Assembly (NCBI RefSeq): GCF_027923465.1
Contig: NZ_BRLB01000005.1
Location: 62,001 to 126,000 of the forward strand
From: Vallitalea longa
Lineage (GTDB): Bacteria > Bacillota > Clostridia > Lachnospirales > Vallitaleaceae
Direction: 5' to 3'
DNA: 64,000 nucleotides
The notes under the pieces are model-generated. The model ran no database searches. It was not told the origin of the DNA and was given only the letters and a program-made list of their open reading frames with translations. Position numbers and translations under genes: made by a program. Shown piece by piece: positions 20,026 through 28,412 of the stretch. Numbering within the stretch: position 1 is the stretch's first letter; every line of letters starts with the position of its first letter.

Positions 20026-20080
20026 GACAAAAAAAATCAACTGGTAAAAAAAATCATACAAATTAGTAAAAAAAATTATA
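20026..20080. promoter_or_regulatory. Three phased A-tract repeats between kinase and tctC1
   Basis: GACAAAAAAAATCAA (20026), GTAAAAAAAATCATA (20044) and GTAAAAAAAATTATA (20066) are near-identical direct repeats 18 and 22 bases apart. The 308-bp divergent gap 19921-20228 holds little else. Direct repeats about two helical turns apart are what an AraC-type regulator dimer binds, and A-tracts also bend DNA. Candidate operator for the response regulator at 16510-18092. Confidence 0.45.
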
Positions 20081-20228
20081 TAATTAATAGTAATATTTTA
20101 TAGTACATTGATGTTGACTTTATGTAAAAATAATTATAACTATTCGTAAATACCATCTATTCAATAATGTAAGTTTTGGATTTATAATGATGTGGAAAGA
20201 AAATATTAAATATCCTAGGAGGATGGCT

Positions 20229-21233
20229 ATGAAAAAGATCATAAGTATATTTACATTGATATGTTGTATTTTGTCTTTTACAGCATGTTCAAGCAAAGAA
20301 GAGAGTGTTGATACAAAAGTTGATGATACAACCAAAGAGGAAGGGGTTGATTTCCCAACTAAAGCAATTGAAATAGTTGTTCCATTTTCAGCAGGTGGAG
20401 GAACTGATACTGTAGCGAGAGCGCTTGCTGAATCCGCAAAAAATGAGTTTGACGAATCAGTAGTTGTTGTTAATAAAACAGGTGGCGGTGGTGCTGTAGG
20501 TATGTCTGAAGGTGCTAATGCTAAAGCTGATGGACATATTGTGACCATGATAACTGTAGAATTGACAACACTTCCTAATCTGGGAGTTGCTACATTTACA
20601 TATGAAGATTATAAGCCTGTTTTACAAATAAATGCTGACCCAGCTACACTTACAGTTAAAGCTGATGCACCTTGGGATACACTTGATGAATTTATCGAGT
20701 ATGCCAAAGAGCATCCAGGAGAAATAAAGATAGGTAATTCTGGTGTGGGAGCAATATGGCATTTAGCAGCAGTAGGAATAGAGAATGAGACAGATACTAA
20801 GTTCAATCACGTTCCTTTTGATGGAGCAGCACCAGCTACCGTTGCGCTTCTAGGAGGACATATTGATGCAGTCACAGTTAGTCCAGCAGAAGTATTGCCT
20901 CATGTGAAAAATGGAGAACTTAAAGTTCTAGGAGTATTATCTGATGAAAGAATAGAAGAGCTATCAGAAGTTAAAACCTTCAAAGAACAAGGTCATGATT
21001 TATCAATAGGTACTTGGAGAGGATTAGGGGTACCAAAAGATACTCCAGATGAAGTAGTGGATATATTAAAAGAAGGATTTATGAATGCTGCTAATAATGA
21101 AGATTTCAAAGAAGTTCTTAATAATCTAGGTCTTGGATATAAGGTTGAAGATAATGAAGTATTTGGTGAGACAATAAAAGCAGACCAAGAGTTATTCAAA
21201 GAACTTATAGAAAAATTTGGGTTAAATAATTAA
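20229..21233 (+). CDS. Tripartite tricarboxylate transporter substrate-binding lipoprotein 1
   Basis: 334 residues. Signal peptide with lipobox FTAC. TctC/Bug-family landmarks: TKAIEIVVPFSAGGGTDTVARAL, PGEIKIGNSGVGAIWHLAA and a C-terminal LNNLG region. The ATG at 20229 is chosen because AGGAGG at 20217-20222 is 6 bases away; the in-frame ATG at 20223 abuts it. Binds an organic acid or acidic sugar outside the cell and hands it to TctAB encoded next. Operon also contains KDPG aldolase and a 2-keto-3-deoxy-galactonate kinase, hinting at an aldonate or uronate-derived ligand. Confidence 0.9.
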   Translation: MKKIISIFTLICCILSFTACSSKEESVDTKVDDTTKEEGVDFPTKAIEIVVPFSAGGGTDTVARALAESAKNEFDESVVVVNKTGGGGAVGMSEGANAKADGHIVTMITVELTTLPNLGVATFTYEDYKPVLQINADPATLTVKADAPWDTLDEFIEYAKEHPGEIKIGNSGVGAIWHLAAVGIENETDTKFNHVPFDGAAPATVALLGGHIDAVTVSPAEVLPHVKNGELKVLGVLSDERIEELSEVKTFKEQGHDLSIGTWRGLGVPKDTPDEVVDILKEGFMNAANNEDFKEVLNNLGLGYKVEDNEVFGETIKADQELFKELIEKFGLNN

Positions 21234-21313
21234 TTTCTTCTATTTACCTTTATATGTAAAATAGGATGGTTATTATTATAATCAATTTTAGTAAACAGGA
21301 TAATGTTCAATAG

Positions 21314-21350
21314 ATAATAGGTAGTTTATTGTATCTACCTATTATTTTTA
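21314..21350 (+). terminator. Intercistronic hairpin between tctC1 and tctB1
   Basis: Perfect 11-base stem ATAATAGGTAG / CTACCTATTAT with a 10-base loop, followed by a T-run. It sits inside an otherwise continuous operon, so it probably allows partial termination or protects the tctC message, giving excess binding protein. Confidence 0.75.
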
Positions 21351-21373
21351 AACTTAAAATAGAGGTGATTCAT

Positions 21374-21826
21374 TTGAAAAAAGGGAATATTGTTTCAGGT
21401 TGTATAGTCATTTTTATAGGAGTATACGTATTCTTTATGACAGCAGGATTTCCAGAGGGCTCAAATAATGTGCCTGGACCAGCTTTTTTTCCAAGAATTT
21501 TAGCAATCATTGCCATTGTGCTTGGTGCAATATTAGTTGTACAAGCGTTAATAAATAAAGCAGATGTTGAAAAGATTAATCTGCATGATGAAAATGCTAA
21601 AAAAAGTTATATTACAATGGGGATTATCGCAATCTATTTGATTTTATTTAACAAAATAGGATTTTTGTTGTTGACTCCTTTGTTATTGTTTATATTGATA
21701 AGGTTTTACGGTATGAAAAGTATTTGGAAAAATGCAGTTATATCAATAATGGTTACAAGTGTTGTATATGGTGTTTTTGTAAGTTTATTATCAGTTCCAT
21801 TACCTATGGGAATATTGATGAATTAG
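21374..21826 (+). CDS. Tripartite transporter small membrane subunit TctB 1
   Basis: 150 residues with four hydrophobic helices (e.g. NIVSGCIVIFIGVYVFFM, ILAIIAIVLGAILVVQAL). FPEGSNNVPGPAFFPRILA is the conserved TctB segment. Start is TTG at 21374 with GAGGTG at 21362-21367; no ATG fits. Partner of TctA, whose gene follows after 15 bases. Confidence 0.85.
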   Translation: MKKGNIVSGCIVIFIGVYVFFMTAGFPEGSNNVPGPAFFPRILAIIAIVLGAILVVQALINKADVEKINLHDENAKKSYITMGIIAIYLILFNKIGFLLLTPLLLFILIRFYGMKSIWKNAVISIMVTSVVYGVFVSLLSVPLPMGILMN

Positions 21827-21841
21827 GAAGGAGAGATATTG

Positions 21842-23329
21842 ATGCTTGAATTACTGTTACATGGTTTCGCTATGGCTTTTACTCCTCGTATATTATTATG
21901 TATTTTTGGGGGGGTAATCGGAGGTATAGCAATAGGTTCATTACCTGGACTTACTGCTACGATGGGAGTTGCCTTACTCCTTCCATTAACATTTGGAATG
22001 GATACAGTTTCTGGAATACTTATGTTATTGGGAATATACATTGGAGCTATTTATGGAGGCTCAATTTCTGCAATTCTACTTAGAACACCTGGAACACCAG
22101 CAGCTGCGGCAACAGCACTAGACGGATTTGAACTTGCTAAAAAAGGTGAAGCAGGAAGAGCGCTTGGTATTTCTACTATTTCATCATTCGGAGGAGGAAT
22201 AGTGAGTACTATAATGCTTATATTGATTTCTCCTCAACTTGCAAAATTGGCGCTTAAATTCAGTGCACCAGAATATTTTGCATTGGCTATGTTCGGACTT
22301 AGTATTATATCCAGTATTGCAGGTAAGTCCATGGTAAAAGGTCTTATAGCAGGTGTAGTAGGACTTTTGATTTCAATGATTGGGATTGACTCCATTACTG
22401 GTTATCCAAGATTTACATATGGTAACATAAATATGTTGAACGGGTTATCATTTATACCTATAATGATAGGACTTTTCGCATTTTCACAAGCATTTCTGAG
22501 TATTGAAGATATGCTGAAAAAAGTAAAAGTGAAACAGAAAATTACAAGAATTCTACCGACTATGAGTGATATTAAGCGTATTAAATTTACTGTTCTAAGA
22601 TCTGGAATTATAGGTACTTTTACAGGAATCATTCCTGGAGCAGGAGCAGATATAGGGGCATTCATATCATATAATGAAGCAAAAAGATTTTCTAAACATC
22701 CTGAAAAGTTCGGTACTGGGCATATAGAAGGTATTGCGGCACCAGAGGCTGGCAACAATGGTGTTACTGGTGGAGCTATGGTACCACTTCTAACATTAGG
22801 TATTCCAGGAGATGCAGTTGCTGCTATCATGTTAGGTGCGTTGATGATGAAAGGGTTACAGCCGGGACCATTATTATTCAAAGAACAAGGTGAACTTGTA
22901 TATACAATTTTTGTTGGACTTATTGTTGCTAATATCGGAATGCTTGTACTTGGGTTACTAGGTATCAGGTTCTTTACTAAAATCGTATCTATACCTAAAT
23001 ATGTATTGACACCAGTAATCTTTGTTCTATGCATTATTGGTTCATATGCTATAAATAATAACTTTTTTGATGTTGTAGTTATGTTTGTGTGTGGTATTAT
23101 TGGATATTTTATGAGCAAATTTGATTTCCCTGCTTCGCCTGTAGTATTAGCTTTAATATTAGGCCCTATGGCAGAAAGTCAATTGAGAAGGTCTTTGGTG
23201 ATGTCTCAAGGTAATGCCAGCATATTATTTACCAGACCTATAAGTGCAGTATTACTTGTACTCGCATTCATAACATTATGTACACCTATTTTTAAACAAA
23301 TTAAGAAAAAAGTTAAAAGGGCTAAATAA
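21842..23329 (+). CDS. Tripartite transporter large membrane subunit TctA 1
   Basis: 495 residues, about 11-12 membrane helices. TctA signatures: GSLPGLTATMGVALLLPLTF, YGGSISAILLRTPGTPAAAA, and the mirrored second-half IPGAGADIGAFISYNEAKR and LTLGIPGDAVAAIMLGALM. AAGGAGAG lies just upstream of ATG 21842. The transporter is secondary (ion-driven) and takes the ligand delivered by TctC1. Confidence 0.93.
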   Translation: MLELLLHGFAMAFTPRILLCIFGGVIGGIAIGSLPGLTATMGVALLLPLTFGMDTVSGILMLLGIYIGAIYGGSISAILLRTPGTPAAAATALDGFELAKKGEAGRALGISTISSFGGGIVSTIMLILISPQLAKLALKFSAPEYFALAMFGLSIISSIAGKSMVKGLIAGVVGLLISMIGIDSITGYPRFTYGNINMLNGLSFIPIMIGLFAFSQAFLSIEDMLKKVKVKQKITRILPTMSDIKRIKFTVLRSGIIGTFTGIIPGAGADIGAFISYNEAKRFSKHPEKFGTGHIEGIAAPEAGNNGVTGGAMVPLLTLGIPGDAVAAIMLGALMMKGLQPGPLLFKEQGELVYTIFVGLIVANIGMLVLGLLGIRFFTKIVSIPKYVLTPVIFVLCIIGSYAINNNFFDVVVMFVCGIIGYFMSKFDFPASPVVLALILGPMAESQLRRSLVMSQGNASILFTRPISAVLLVLAFITLCTPIFKQIKKKVKRAK

Positions 23330-23392
23330 TAGATTGGTATTATTAACAGCTGATACATAATAAGCATATGACTAATGAAAGATGGTGTAAAA

Positions 23393-24031
23393 ATGGATAA
23401 TTATTTGAAACAAATATATGATTCTAAAATTATAGCTATAGTAAGAGGTATAGAAAAAGAAAAAGGGCTAAAAGTTGTGGAAGCATTGGCTGAGGGTGGG
23501 ATCAGGTGTGTAGAAGTGACTTTTAATACTAATAATGCTGTAGAGATAATTAAAGATATAAAGAAAGAGTTCGGTAACGAAATTTTAATAGGTGCTGGTA
23601 CAGTTCTTGATGTGGAAAATGCAAAAAGAGCTATTGATGCAGGTGCTAAGTTTGTTCTTAGTCCAAGTCTACATGAAGATGTAATTAAATACTGTAAACA
23701 AAATAATGTTATTTCCGTTCCAGGTGCATTTACTGCTACAGAAGTTGTAATGGCGGATAAATGGGGAGCAGATATAGTTAAGATATTCCCAGCAGGAGCA
23801 TTGGGAATCCAATATATCAAAATGTTGAGAGGGCCACTTGACGATGTTAAATTAATGCCTGTTGGAGGAATTGGATTAGATAATATTAAAGAATTCCTTG
23901 AATGCGGAAGTATCGCTGTTGGAGTAGGTGGTTCACTTGTTAACAAAAAATTTATAGAGAATAATCAATATGATAAGTTAAAAGAATTGGCACAAGAATA
24001 CACAAAAACTGTTGAGTCTATAGAAATTTAA
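23393..24031 (+). CDS. 2-dehydro-3-deoxy-phosphogluconate/galactonate aldolase (KDPG aldolase family)
   Basis: 212 residues, class I TIM-barrel aldolase. Glu in CVEVTFNT, phosphate and substrate loops GAGTVLDVENAKRAIDAGA and SPSLHEDVIKYC, and Schiff-base Lys in DIVKIFPAGALG are all visible. It splits a 6-phospho-2-keto-3-deoxy-aldonate to pyruvate and glyceraldehyde 3-phosphate. Coupled with the kinase encoded next, this completes the last two steps of galactonate-type or 3,6-anhydrogalactose-type catabolism; the sequence alone does not separate gluco from galacto specificity. ATG 23393 matches family length; an in-frame ATG at 23375 adds six residues. Confidence 0.9.
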   Translation: MDNYLKQIYDSKIIAIVRGIEKEKGLKVVEALAEGGIRCVEVTFNTNNAVEIIKDIKKEFGNEILIGAGTVLDVENAKRAIDAGAKFVLSPSLHEDVIKYCKQNNVISVPGAFTATEVVMADKWGADIVKIFPAGALGIQYIKMLRGPLDDVKLMPVGGIGLDNIKEFLECGSIAVGVGGSLVNKKFIENNQYDKLKELAQEYTKTVESIEI

Positions 24032-24058
24032 CTTTTGATATTGGCTAGGAGGCATATT

Positions 24059-25009
24059 ATGAGTTATATTACAATAGATACAGGAACCACCAATACACGA
24101 ATCAGATATATTAGTGATGATGAAATATTGGGAGAGTCTAAAATTGATACAGGTGTAAGAGATACAGCCATAACAGGAAACAAAGAAAAATTGAAGAAAT
24201 CCATAAAGTCAGGTATACACGATTGTATGAAGAATACACATATCAATGTAGAAGATGTTGATAAGATAATTGCTTTCGGTATGATTACATCAAATCTAGG
24301 TTTATTGGAGATTCCTCATCTTGAATCACCGGTGGGAGTTGATGATCTAAGGAAACATGTTGAAAAGAAAATTTTCACTGATATAATTGATAAACCTATA
24401 TATTTCATTCCTGGAGTTAAGAATAAATCTGGCGATGAAATTTATGAAGTTGATATGATGCGTGGAGAAGAGACAGAAACTGTAAGGGCAATGTCTTATG
24501 GTGAAAGTGAATTTATATATGTTTCACCAGGTTCTCACACAAAATTTGTATTTGTAGAAGATAATAAAATAATTAAGTGCAGTACAACTCTCTCAGGAGA
24601 AATGATGAAGGCTATATCACAACATACAGTTTTGGCTGATTCACTTCCACATGATTTAATTGAGCATATTGACAGAAAATATATTTGTAAGGGTATTGAA
24701 GCAGCTTCTGAGTATGGTTTTTCTAGAACTTGTTTTATGGTTAGGATATTAGATGTATTATCTGATACAACTGATAATGAAAGAGCTAATTTTATTGCTG
24801 GTGCTATAGGTTATATGGATATACAGTCCATTAAACACGAAATGGAATGGGGAAAAATACAATTCATTATTGGTGGTAATAAAATACTCCAAGAATTATA
24901 TAAGAATGTATTAGAAATAACAGGATATGATAAAAATAAAATAGTAGTATTGAGTAAAGAGGAAGTTGATGTAGGAAGTTCTTTAGCGGCAATAAAAATA
25001 GTTGAATGA
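24059..25009 (+). CDS. dgoK: 2-dehydro-3-deoxygalactonokinase
   Basis: 316 residues. Begins MSYITIDTGTTNTRIRYI, the phosphate-1 motif of this ASKHA-fold kinase; GMITSNLGLLE, MRGEETETV and SPGSHTKFV are further DgoK landmarks. It phosphorylates 2-keto-3-deoxy-galactonate at C6, feeding the aldolase encoded 27 bases upstream. AGGAGG at 24047-24052 sets the ATG. Last gene of the first transporter operon; a terminator follows. Confidence 0.88.
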   Translation: MSYITIDTGTTNTRIRYISDDEILGESKIDTGVRDTAITGNKEKLKKSIKSGIHDCMKNTHINVEDVDKIIAFGMITSNLGLLEIPHLESPVGVDDLRKHVEKKIFTDIIDKPIYFIPGVKNKSGDEIYEVDMMRGEETETVRAMSYGESEFIYVSPGSHTKFVFVEDNKIIKCSTTLSGEMMKAISQHTVLADSLPHDLIEHIDRKYICKGIEAASEYGFSRTCFMVRILDVLSDTTDNERANFIAGAIGYMDIQSIKHEMEWGKIQFIIGGNKILQELYKNVLEITGYDKNKIVVLSKEEVDVGSSLAAIKIVE

Positions 25010-25033
25010 TTAAAATATAAATAAAACGGGTTA

Positions 25034-25077
25034 TAAAAAAAGTAGAGATATGAATATAATATATCGTCTGCTTTTTT
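25034..25077 (+). terminator. Terminator after dgoK
   Basis: AAAAAAAGTAGAGATAT pairs with ATATCGTCTGCTTTTTT with one G.U pair and one mismatch and ends in a T6 run. The rest of the gap (to 25353) is AT-rich promoter-like DNA without other recognisable structure. Confidence 0.7.
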
Positions 25078-25353
25078 GTTGTTTTTAATAAATGGAATCA
25101 ATGACTGTTAATCATAGATACTATTTTCTATCAGGTAGGATTATTCATAAAATTGTTCATTAGACTTTATAAATGAATATTGTTTTACTGGAAATGAATT
25201 TTGTTATACTCATTAAAATATATCATGAATATTGTACTTATTTATGATAATATATTATCTGTACATATTATACAAAAAAATATACAATATACATATATTA
25301 TTAGTAAAGTTATATAAGCAAAAATTAACATAATAATTAAGGAGGAAGAAAAA

Positions 25354-26325
25354 ATGAAAATATTAAAGAAATCTTTTGCATTTATATTAGTATTAGCAAT
25401 GGGAGTACTAATGGTGGGATGTGGTAAAAAAGAGGTATCAACTAAAGATTGGCCTACAGATTCATTAACAATAATATGTCCATGGGCAGTAGGTGGGTTG
25501 GCAGATCAAGTAAACAGGGCTATGTCAGAATATGGAAAAGAAGCTTTTGGACAACCTTTACTTGCGGATAATATATTAGGTTCTGGTGGAGCTGTTGCAT
25601 TAACACAATATATAGAGGAAAAGCCAAACGGAAATAAATTAATATTTGGCGGTGAAGGAAGTTTTGCAATTGCTCCATTAACTTCTGAAGTTGCATATAA
25701 ATTCGATGATTTTATTCCAGTAATTAATATCTACTCATCTACATTTGTATTATCTGCAAATCCTAATATTAATGTTAATAGTATAGAAACCCTTGAAGAA
25801 TACTTCAAACAAGGAAATACTATTAAGGTTGGTACTAATGGAACTGCATCTTCGGAGGCGTTACAATGTGCTGCTCTTTTAAACGAGATGGGAATTACAT
25901 ATACAATTATTCCTTATGAAGGAGCTAATGAAGCTTTAACAGCGGCTATTTCAGGAGAAGTAGATTTTGCTGTAACACATGCCTCATTGGCTAAAGAATT
26001 TGTAAAATCGGGAGATATTAATCCAGTGGTTGCATTTGATGAAAAAAAATTAGTAGATGAAGTTTATAATTTAGATTGTGTTGCTGATTATGGATATGAT
26101 ACATGGATGACTAATATATGTGCAGTATTTATGAGAGCAGGAACAGAACAAGCTATAGTAGATAAAACATATGATGCTCTAAAATCTATATTAGAAAATG
26201 AAAATTTCTTGGATTCAGCTGATAATATGGGAGTTACTATTGATATAATGTCTGGAGAAGAAGTTCAAAAATACATTGAATCATGTGTAGGGAAAGCAAA
26301 AAAATATGCAGAATTAGTTGAATAA
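25354..26325 (+). CDS. Tripartite tricarboxylate transporter substrate-binding lipoprotein 2
   Basis: 323 residues; signal peptide with lipobox MVGC (Cys23). TctC-family pattern WPTDSLTIICPWAVGGLADQ, GNTIKVGTNGTASSEALQ. Clearly diverged from TctC1, for example CPWAVGGLADQVNRAM in place of VPFSAGGGTDTVARAL, so it should bind a different ligand. GGAGG at 25341-25345. First gene of an operon with TctB2, TctA2, a sulfatase and a secreted glycosidase. Confidence 0.88.
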   Translation: MKILKKSFAFILVLAMGVLMVGCGKKEVSTKDWPTDSLTIICPWAVGGLADQVNRAMSEYGKEAFGQPLLADNILGSGGAVALTQYIEEKPNGNKLIFGGEGSFAIAPLTSEVAYKFDDFIPVINIYSSTFVLSANPNINVNSIETLEEYFKQGNTIKVGTNGTASSEALQCAALLNEMGITYTIIPYEGANEALTAAISGEVDFAVTHASLAKEFVKSGDINPVVAFDEKKLVDEVYNLDCVADYGYDTWMTNICAVFMRAGTEQAIVDKTYDALKSILENENFLDSADNMGVTIDIMSGEEVQKYIESCVGKAKKYAELVE

Positions 26326-26352
26326 TATAGTGATGAATTTAAAATTGATTAG

Positions 26353-26369
26353 GGGATGCTTAGCATCCC
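26353..26369 (+). terminator. Intercistronic hairpin between tctC2 and tctB2
   Basis: GGGATGC-TTA-GCATCCC, a perfect 7-base stem with a 3-base loop, followed by a weak T-run. It is placed exactly like the hairpin at 21314-21350 in the first transporter operon. Confidence 0.6.
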
Positions 26370-26420
26370 TATCTTTAAAAATTATATTAATATATACATA
26401 AAGCTGAAAGGAATGTGAAC

Positions 26421-26873
26421 ATGAAAATTAAGATTAAACAAGAATTGGTGGGTGCAATTTTATTTTTTACTGTAGCTGCTGTAATATGGTTTTTAATTCC
26501 TTCTCAAATTGCAGTAAAAGGAAATGAACAAATTTCATCGCAAACATTCCCTAGACTTATAATTGGATTAATGGGACTATGTAGCGGTTTTATTATTATT
26601 AAAGAAATAGTGAAAATTATTAAGAAACAACCAGTCAAAGAAATAGAAATTAATTTACGAGAAGAAAGGAAGTCTCTTGCTGTTATATTAATGCTGTTAG
26701 GATATTGGTTATTACTTCACGTATTACCATTTATGTTAGTTTCATTAATCTTTGGAGGAGTTATGCTTGTATTTTTTAAATGTAAAAATTGGAAATATTA
26801 TGTAACCGTTTCAGTAATAATAATTGCAGTAACATTAGTGTTTCAAAACGCATTAAATGTAGAACTACCATAA
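26421..26873 (+). CDS. Tripartite transporter small membrane subunit TctB 2
   Basis: 150 residues and four hydrophobic helices; SSQTFPRLIIGLMGLCSGFII corresponds to the conserved FPR region of TctB. ATG 26421 has AAAGGA eight bases upstream; a GTG at 26415 is an alternative. TctA2 starts 13 bases after the stop. Confidence 0.82.
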   Translation: MKIKIKQELVGAILFFTVAAVIWFLIPSQIAVKGNEQISSQTFPRLIIGLMGLCSGFIIIKEIVKIIKKQPVKEIEINLREERKSLAVILMLLGYWLLLHVLPFMLVSLIFGGVMLVFFKCKNWKYYVTVSVIIIAVTLVFQNALNVELP

Positions 26874-26886
26874 GGAGGGTTAGTAA

Positions 26887-28392
26887 ATGTTACAGAATAT
26901 TATATCAGGTTTCCAGGAGTTTTTCTCCTTAAGTAGTTTTATTTATATGAATATAGGATTATTTCTAGGAATTGTGTTTGGTTCAATTCCAGGACTTACA
27001 GTTATGCTTTGTTTAGTATTATTTTTGCCGATTACTTATGACCTAGATGCAATTAATTCTTTTATGTTTTTATTGGGAATATATTGTGCGGGCAGTTATG
27101 GTGGTTCTATATCTGCTATTTTAATTAAAACACCAGGGACACCTCATGCAGCGGCAACTATGCTTGATGGATATCCATTATCTCAGAAAGGGTTTACCAA
27201 AAAAGCATTGAATATTGCTCTTAATTCTTCCGCAGTAGGAGGTATTTTTAGTGCGTTAGTATTATTATTTTTAGGTCCACAGGTTGCAAAAGTAGCAATG
27301 AAAATGGGATCACCTGAATATTTCTTGATTTGTACTTTTGGTTTGACAATTATTGCTGGTGTAAGTGGTAAAAGTCTAATAAAAGGAGTAATATCTGGAT
27401 GTCTAGGACTATTTGTTTCTTTTGTAGGAATGGATATAATCAGCGGAAGTACTATGAGATTTACTTTTGATAATGTTTATCTATATGGTGGATTTGATTT
27501 AGTAATTGTACTAATAGGATTATTCGCTCTTGTTGAAATAATACATAGGGGAAAATATAAAAAAGATAAAAGGGAGAAAAGTAAAGTTGCTGAAGAAGCT
27601 CTAAGAAATTTAGATAGCGGAAAACTTACAAAAAAGGAATATAAGAGAACTGGTATTCCTGCAATTATATCTTCTATTATTGGTGTTATAATTGGTATTA
27701 TTCCAGGAACAGGAGCATCGATGGCATCGTTTCTTAGCTATGACGTAGCAAAAAAAATTTCCAAAAAACCAGAGGAATTTGGAGAAGGCTCTATTGAAGG
27801 AGTAGCAGCAGCAGAGGCTGCTAATAATGCGGTTACTGGAGCAACATTAATACCTCTTTTAACTCTTGGAATTCCAGGAGATGGTGCAGTAGCTATTATG
27901 CTTGGAGCATTAATGATTAATGGGTTAACACCAGGACCAAATCTTTTTAAGGAACATGGAACAACTGTTTTTGCTATTATAGTCGGTCTAATATTTGTTA
28001 ATATTTTTATGTTTATACAAGGAAAATATTTAACTAGATTATTTGCAAAAGTTGTACAAATACCTACAGAAATTTTAACTCCAATCATTGTTGTTTTTTG
28101 TTTTGCTGGTGCGTATTCAATTAAGAAATCATTATTCTATGTAGGTGTTTCAATTGTATTTAGTATTATTGCTTATATAATGAGCAAATTTGAGTATTCA
28201 ACAATACCTGTATTATTAGGGTTAGTATTAGGTTCTTTAACAGAAAAAAATTTTAGAAGATCTTTATTAATTTCAAATGGTAGTTTGAAAATATTTATAA
28301 CTAGACCATTTTCTATAGTGTTTTTAATATTAATTATATTAGTAGTTGTATTAATTACTAGAACAAATGCTAAACAGAAAGTTAAAGGATAA
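26887..28392 (+). CDS. Tripartite transporter large membrane subunit TctA 2
   Basis: 501 residues, about 11-12 helices; FGSIPGLTVMLCLVLFLP, YGGSISAILIKTPGTPHAAA, IPGTGASMASFLSYDVAKK and LTLGIPGDGAVAIMLGALM mark both halves of TctA. A charged loop (about residues 220-250) joins them. AAGGAGGG lies just upstream. The C-terminal ITRTNAKQKVKG is echoed by a relic at 37252-37355 before the second sulfatase. Confidence 0.93.
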   Translation: MLQNIISGFQEFFSLSSFIYMNIGLFLGIVFGSIPGLTVMLCLVLFLPITYDLDAINSFMFLLGIYCAGSYGGSISAILIKTPGTPHAAATMLDGYPLSQKGFTKKALNIALNSSAVGGIFSALVLLFLGPQVAKVAMKMGSPEYFLICTFGLTIIAGVSGKSLIKGVISGCLGLFVSFVGMDIISGSTMRFTFDNVYLYGGFDLVIVLIGLFALVEIIHRGKYKKDKREKSKVAEEALRNLDSGKLTKKEYKRTGIPAIISSIIGVIIGIIPGTGASMASFLSYDVAKKISKKPEEFGEGSIEGVAAAEAANNAVTGATLIPLLTLGIPGDGAVAIMLGALMINGLTPGPNLFKEHGTTVFAIIVGLIFVNIFMFIQGKYLTRLFAKVVQIPTEILTPIIVVFCFAGAYSIKKSLFYVGVSIVFSIIAYIMSKFEYSTIPVLLGLVLGSLTEKNFRRSLLISNGSLKIFITRPFSIVFLILIILVVVLITRTNAKQKVKG

Positions 28393-28412
28393 AATCAAAT
28401 GGAGGGATAAAA

